Below are positions 20,916 through 23,540 of a stretch of 23,540 bases of DNA, piece by piece (position 1 is the first letter of the stretch; the number at the start of each line of letters is the position of its first letter). The translations under genes were made by a program, and so were the position numbers. Location: positions 1 through 23,540 of the forward strand of contig NZ_CALTZE010000055.1 in assembly GCF_943913695.1 (NCBI RefSeq), written 5' to 3'. The notes beneath the pieces are model-generated. The model was not told the origin of the DNA. It was given only the letters and a program-made list of their open reading frames with translations, and made no database searches. The stretch is from an uncultured Marmoricola sp. Lineage in GTDB: Bacteria; Actinomycetota; Actinomycetes; Propionibacteriales; Nocardioidaceae.

Positions 20916-22650
20916 GGCGTCCACGCCGATGCTGGAGACCCTCCGCGACCTCCGGTCGGCGCTCGACCGGGTGCTGCTGCCGCTGGAGCTCCCCCACGTC
21001 GCCGGGCAGCGGGCCCGGCGACAGGAGATGGCGCACCAGCTGGACGACTACGTCGTGCCGCGCCTGCAGCAGATCGACGCGCCGCTGCTCGCCGTGGTGG
21101 GCGGGTCGACCGGCGCGGGCAAGTCGACGCTGGTCAACTCCCTGGTGCGGGCCCGCGTGAGCGAGCCGGGGGTGCTGCGGCCGACGACCCGGTCGCCGGT
21201 GCTGGTGCACCACCCCGACGACGCCGCTTGGTTCGACCGGGCCCGGGTGCTGCCCGAGCTGGAGCGGATCTCCCGCGCCACCGACGACCCCGGGGCGCTG
21301 CGGCTCGTCGCCTCGGCGGCGCTGCCGGCCGGGCTCGCCCTGCTCGACGCGCCCGACATCGACTCTGTCGAGGAGCGCAACCGCGAGCTCGCCTCGCAGC
21401 TGCTCGGAGCCTCCGACCTGTGGCTCTTCGTCACCTCCGCGGCCAGGTACGCCGACCAGGTGCCGTGGGACTTCCTGCACCAGGCCGTCGGCCGCAGCGC
21501 CGCGGTCGCGATCGTGCTCGACCGGACCCCGCCCGAGGCCGCCCACGACGTCACCCACGACCTCGCCCGCATGCTCGTGGCGCGCGGCCTCAAGGACTCA
21601 CCCCTCTTCACCGTGCCCGAGTCGGCCCTGGGTGCCGACGGGCTGCTGCCGGAGACCGCCGTGGCCGACGTCCGCGACTGGCTGGCGCAGCTCGGTGCCG
21701 ACGCCGAGGCGCGGCAGCGCGTGGTGCGCCAGACCCTCGACGGGGCCGTGCGCGCCCTCGCCCGCGACGGCTTCGCCCTGGCCTCGGCGCAGGACGCCCA
21801 GGTCGAGCTCGCCACCCGGCTCCGCGGCGAGGCCGAGGCGGCGTACGCCCGGGCGGTGACGGCGGTCGACGAGGCCACCGCCGACGGCACCCTGCTGCGC
21901 GGCGAGGTGCTGGCCCGCTGGCAGGACTTCGTCGGCACCGGTGAGCTGCTGCGCGCCCTGGAGTCGCGGATCAGCGCGCTGCGCGACCGCCTCACGGGCG
22001 CTCTGCGGGGCAAGCCGCAGCAGGCCGAGCGCGTCACCGTCGCGGTCGAGTCGGGCCTGCACTCGCTGCTCGTGGAGCACGCCGAGGCCGCTGCCGAGCG
22101 CGCCGAGGCCTCGTGGCGCTCCGACGCCGCCGGGCGCGCGCTTCTCGCCGGGGCCGGAGACCTGTCCCGCGCCTCGCGGGAATGCCGGGAGCAGGCCGAG
22201 AGGCTGGTGCGCGACTGGCAGCAGGCCGTGCTCGACCTGGTGCGCACCGAGGGCGCCGACAAGCGCGGCACGGCCCGCTTCCTCGCCTTCGGCGTCAACG
22301 GCCTCGCGCTGTGCCTGATGATCGTCGTCTTCGCCTCCACCGCGGGCATCCCGACCGGGGCCGAGGTCGGCATCGCGGGCGGGTCCGCGGTCGTCGGGCA
22401 GAAGCTGTTGGAGGCGGTCTTCGGCGACCAGGCCGTACGCCGCCTCGCCGCCGAGGCCCGTCGTGACCTGCGCGAGCGCGTCGAGGTGCTGATGACCCGC
22501 GAGCAGGCGAGGTTCACCGACCTGCTCGACGGGTCCGGGCTCAGCGGAGCCGCGGACACCCGGCCCACCGACGTCGCCGAGGACCTGCGCGGGCTCGCAC
22601 GGCGTCTCGACGACGCCCGATTCTCTGCCCGGCCCGGGGAGCCTGCGTGA
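20908..22650 (+). CDS. Dynamin-like/YfjP-type membrane GTPase, first of a pair
   Basis: A 580-residue protein. The P-loop is GSTGAGKS (66-73), the G2 region RPTTRSP (91-97) and the G3 site DAPD (147-150). The expected G4 N/T-K-x-D is replaced by LDRTPP (204-209), so guanine recognition is atypical. A long helical region (about 265-455) with coiled-coil character is followed by two membrane helices (about 458-480 and 484-506) and a helical tail. GGAGGG precedes the GTG by 5 nt, and the start lies inside the prsW 3' end. Paired dynamin-like genes occur in actinomycetes (DynA/DynB in Streptomyces, IniA/IniC in mycobacteria), where they act on membranes; that role here is inference. Confidence 0.85.
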   Translation: MPEASTPMLETLRDLRSALDRVLLPLELPHVAGQRARRQEMAHQLDDYVVPRLQQIDAPLLAVVGGSTGAGKSTLVNSLVRARVSEPGVLRPTTRSPVLVHHPDDAAWFDRARVLPELERISRATDDPGALRLVASAALPAGLALLDAPDIDSVEERNRELASQLLGASDLWLFVTSAARYADQVPWDFLHQAVGRSAAVAIVLDRTPPEAAHDVTHDLARMLVARGLKDSPLFTVPESALGADGLLPETAVADVRDWLAQLGADAEARQRVVRQTLDGAVRALARDGFALASAQDAQVELATRLRGEAEAAYARAVTAVDEATADGTLLRGEVLARWQDFVGTGELLRALESRISALRDRLTGALRGKPQQAERVTVAVESGLHSLLVEHAEAAAERAEASWRSDAAGRALLAGAGDLSRASRECREQAERLVRDWQQAVLDLVRTEGADKRGTARFLAFGVNGLALCLMIVVFASTAGIPTGAEVGIAGGSAVVGQKLLEAVFGDQAVRRLAAEARRDLRERVEVLMTREQARFTDLLDGSGLSGAADTRPTDVAEDLRGLARRLDDARFSARPGEPA

Positions 22651-23540
22651 GCGGGCGCACCGGTCTCGTCGAGGGTGCCCGCCGGCTGCTGCGGCGCACC
22701 GACCGGCTCGAGCAGCGGGTCGTCGGGCTCGAGGCGGTCGTGGAGCACGGCCGCGGCCGCCTGCCCGACGACGTGGTCGACGAGGCGGTCGCCGTGGTCG
22801 ACCGAGCGCGGCACCGCCTCGACCTGGCGGGCGCCCACACCGTCGTGGCGCTCGCCGGCGCCACCGGGTCGGGCAAGTCCTCCACGTTCAACGCCCTGGC
22901 CGGTGTCGACCTGGCGACCGTGGGGGTGCGGCGTCCGACCACCTCCCACCCCACGGCCTGCGTCTGGGGCGACGATCCCGCCACCGAGCTGCTCGACTGG
23001 CTCGAGGTGCCGCCGCGACACCGGGCGGTGCACGGGTCGCTGCTCGACGACGCGCCCGCAGGCCGGGGCGATGCCGCCGAGCAGCTCGACGGCCTGGTGC
23101 TCGTCGACCTGCCCGACCACGACTCCACCGAGGTCTCACACCACCTCGAGGTCGAGCGCATGGTCGCCCTCACCGACCTGGTCGTGTGGCTGCTCGACCC
23201 GCAGAAGTACGCCGACGCGGCCGTGCACCGCCGCTTCCTGGCGCCGATGGCCGCCCACCGCGACGTCTTCCTGGTGGTGCTCAACCGCGTCGACGAGGTG
23301 CCCGCCGACCAGCGCGCGGCCGTGCTGGGCGATGTACGCCGCCTCCTCGACGCCGACGGTCTGGCCGACGTGCCGCTCCTGGCGACCTCGGCCCGCACGG
23401 GCGAGGGCCTCGACGCGCTGCGTGCCGAGATCGCCGAGCGCGTCGCCGGTCGCGCCGGCGCACGGGCCCGGCTCGCGGCCGACGTCGATGCCGTGGTCGC
23501 GCGGGTGCGGGAGGTCCAGGGGGAGGCCCAGGGGGAGGCC
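22647..23540 (+). CDS. Dynamin-like/YfjP-type GTPase, second of the pair (3' end outside window)
   Basis: The first 298 codons are present. The G motifs are canonical: GATGSGKS (71-78), PTTSHPT (97-103), DLPD (154-157), NRVD (213-216) and SARTGEG (248-254). A short coiled-coil-like segment (about 15-60) precedes the GTPase domain. The GTG overlaps the previous stop by 4 nt (GTGA), so the two GTPases are made together and probably form a heteromeric pair. The frame is open at the window end, where a QGEA repeat occurs. The later helical and membrane parts are not visible. Confidence 0.85.
   Translation, partial: MSGRTGLVEGARRLLRRTDRLEQRVVGLEAVVEHGRGRLPDDVVDEAVAVVDRARHRLDLAGAHTVVALAGATGSGKSSTFNALAGVDLATVGVRRPTTSHPTACVWGDDPATELLDWLEVPPRHRAVHGSLLDDAPAGRGDAAEQLDGLVLVDLPDHDSTEVSHHLEVERMVALTDLVVWLLDPQKYADAAVHRRFLAPMAAHRDVFLVVLNRVDEVPADQRAAVLGDVRRLLDADGLADVPLLATSARTGEGLDALRAEIAERVAGRAGARARLAADVDAVVARVREVQGEAQGEA
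23517..23540. repeat. 12-bp tandem repeat inside the second GTPase gene
   Basis: CAGGGGGAGGCC occurs twice in a row and reaches the window edge, encoding QGEA-QGEA. More copies may follow. Confidence 0.8.

Overview
The window looks like a chromosomal segment from a very GC-rich actinomycete, most likely Nocardioidaceae (Nocardioides-like). The evidence is GC content above about 70% by eye, many GTG starts, many genes that begin 6-8 nt after a TANNNT -10 box (leaderless mRNAs), an oligoribonuclease gene beside tRNA-His, and DUF3618 and GroES-like genes near bcp. The genus is inference. I see no rRNA, CRISPR array, integrase or transposase, and no gene-free stretch longer than 300 bases.

Layout. 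1-1213: a DUF559 (Vsr-like nuclease fold) gene lies between two related palindromes. Left of it is a 5'-truncated duplicate of its own 3' end, which looks like a small repeat-associated cassette. 1259-3812: a bile-acid/sodium symporter family transporter and a zinc-free quinone-oxidoreductase-like enzyme on the minus strand, then a Pr6Pr membrane protein whose last codons run antisense into tRNA-Leu(UAG). 3861-6883: the peroxiredoxin gene bcp diverges from a four-gene nickel/cobalt ECF transporter operon (cbiM, a PDGLE-domain gene, cbiQ, cbiO). A Fur-family (Nur-like) operator sits in the 54-bp gap between them. 6923-7654: DUF3618, a GroES-like protein and tRNA-Lys(CUU). 7716-9519: a secreted metzincin protease, tRNA-His and orn. 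9569-12632: an adenosine-deaminase-family enzyme converges on an lhgO-like oxidase/SDR pair. 12760-13851: a 29-codon small ORF, a thioesterase-like gene and tRNA-Arg(UCU).

13852-18126 is a self-contained module: a PucR-type regulator, a divergent MHS-family transporter and an M20 deacylase. It is bounded on one side by intact tRNA-Arg and on the other by a diverged copy of the 5' half of that tRNA, which is what an old genomic island at a tRNA gene would leave. 18273-23540 holds an Xaa-Pro aminopeptidase divergent from an overlapping operon of a PrsW-family membrane protease and two dynamin-like/YfjP-like GTPases. The second GTPase runs off the window.

Three points stand out: the palindrome-flanked DUF559 cassette with its deletion derivative, the tRNA-Arg-bounded catabolic module, and a sixfold excess (hand count) of the 7-mer GTACGCC in all reading frames and on both strands.
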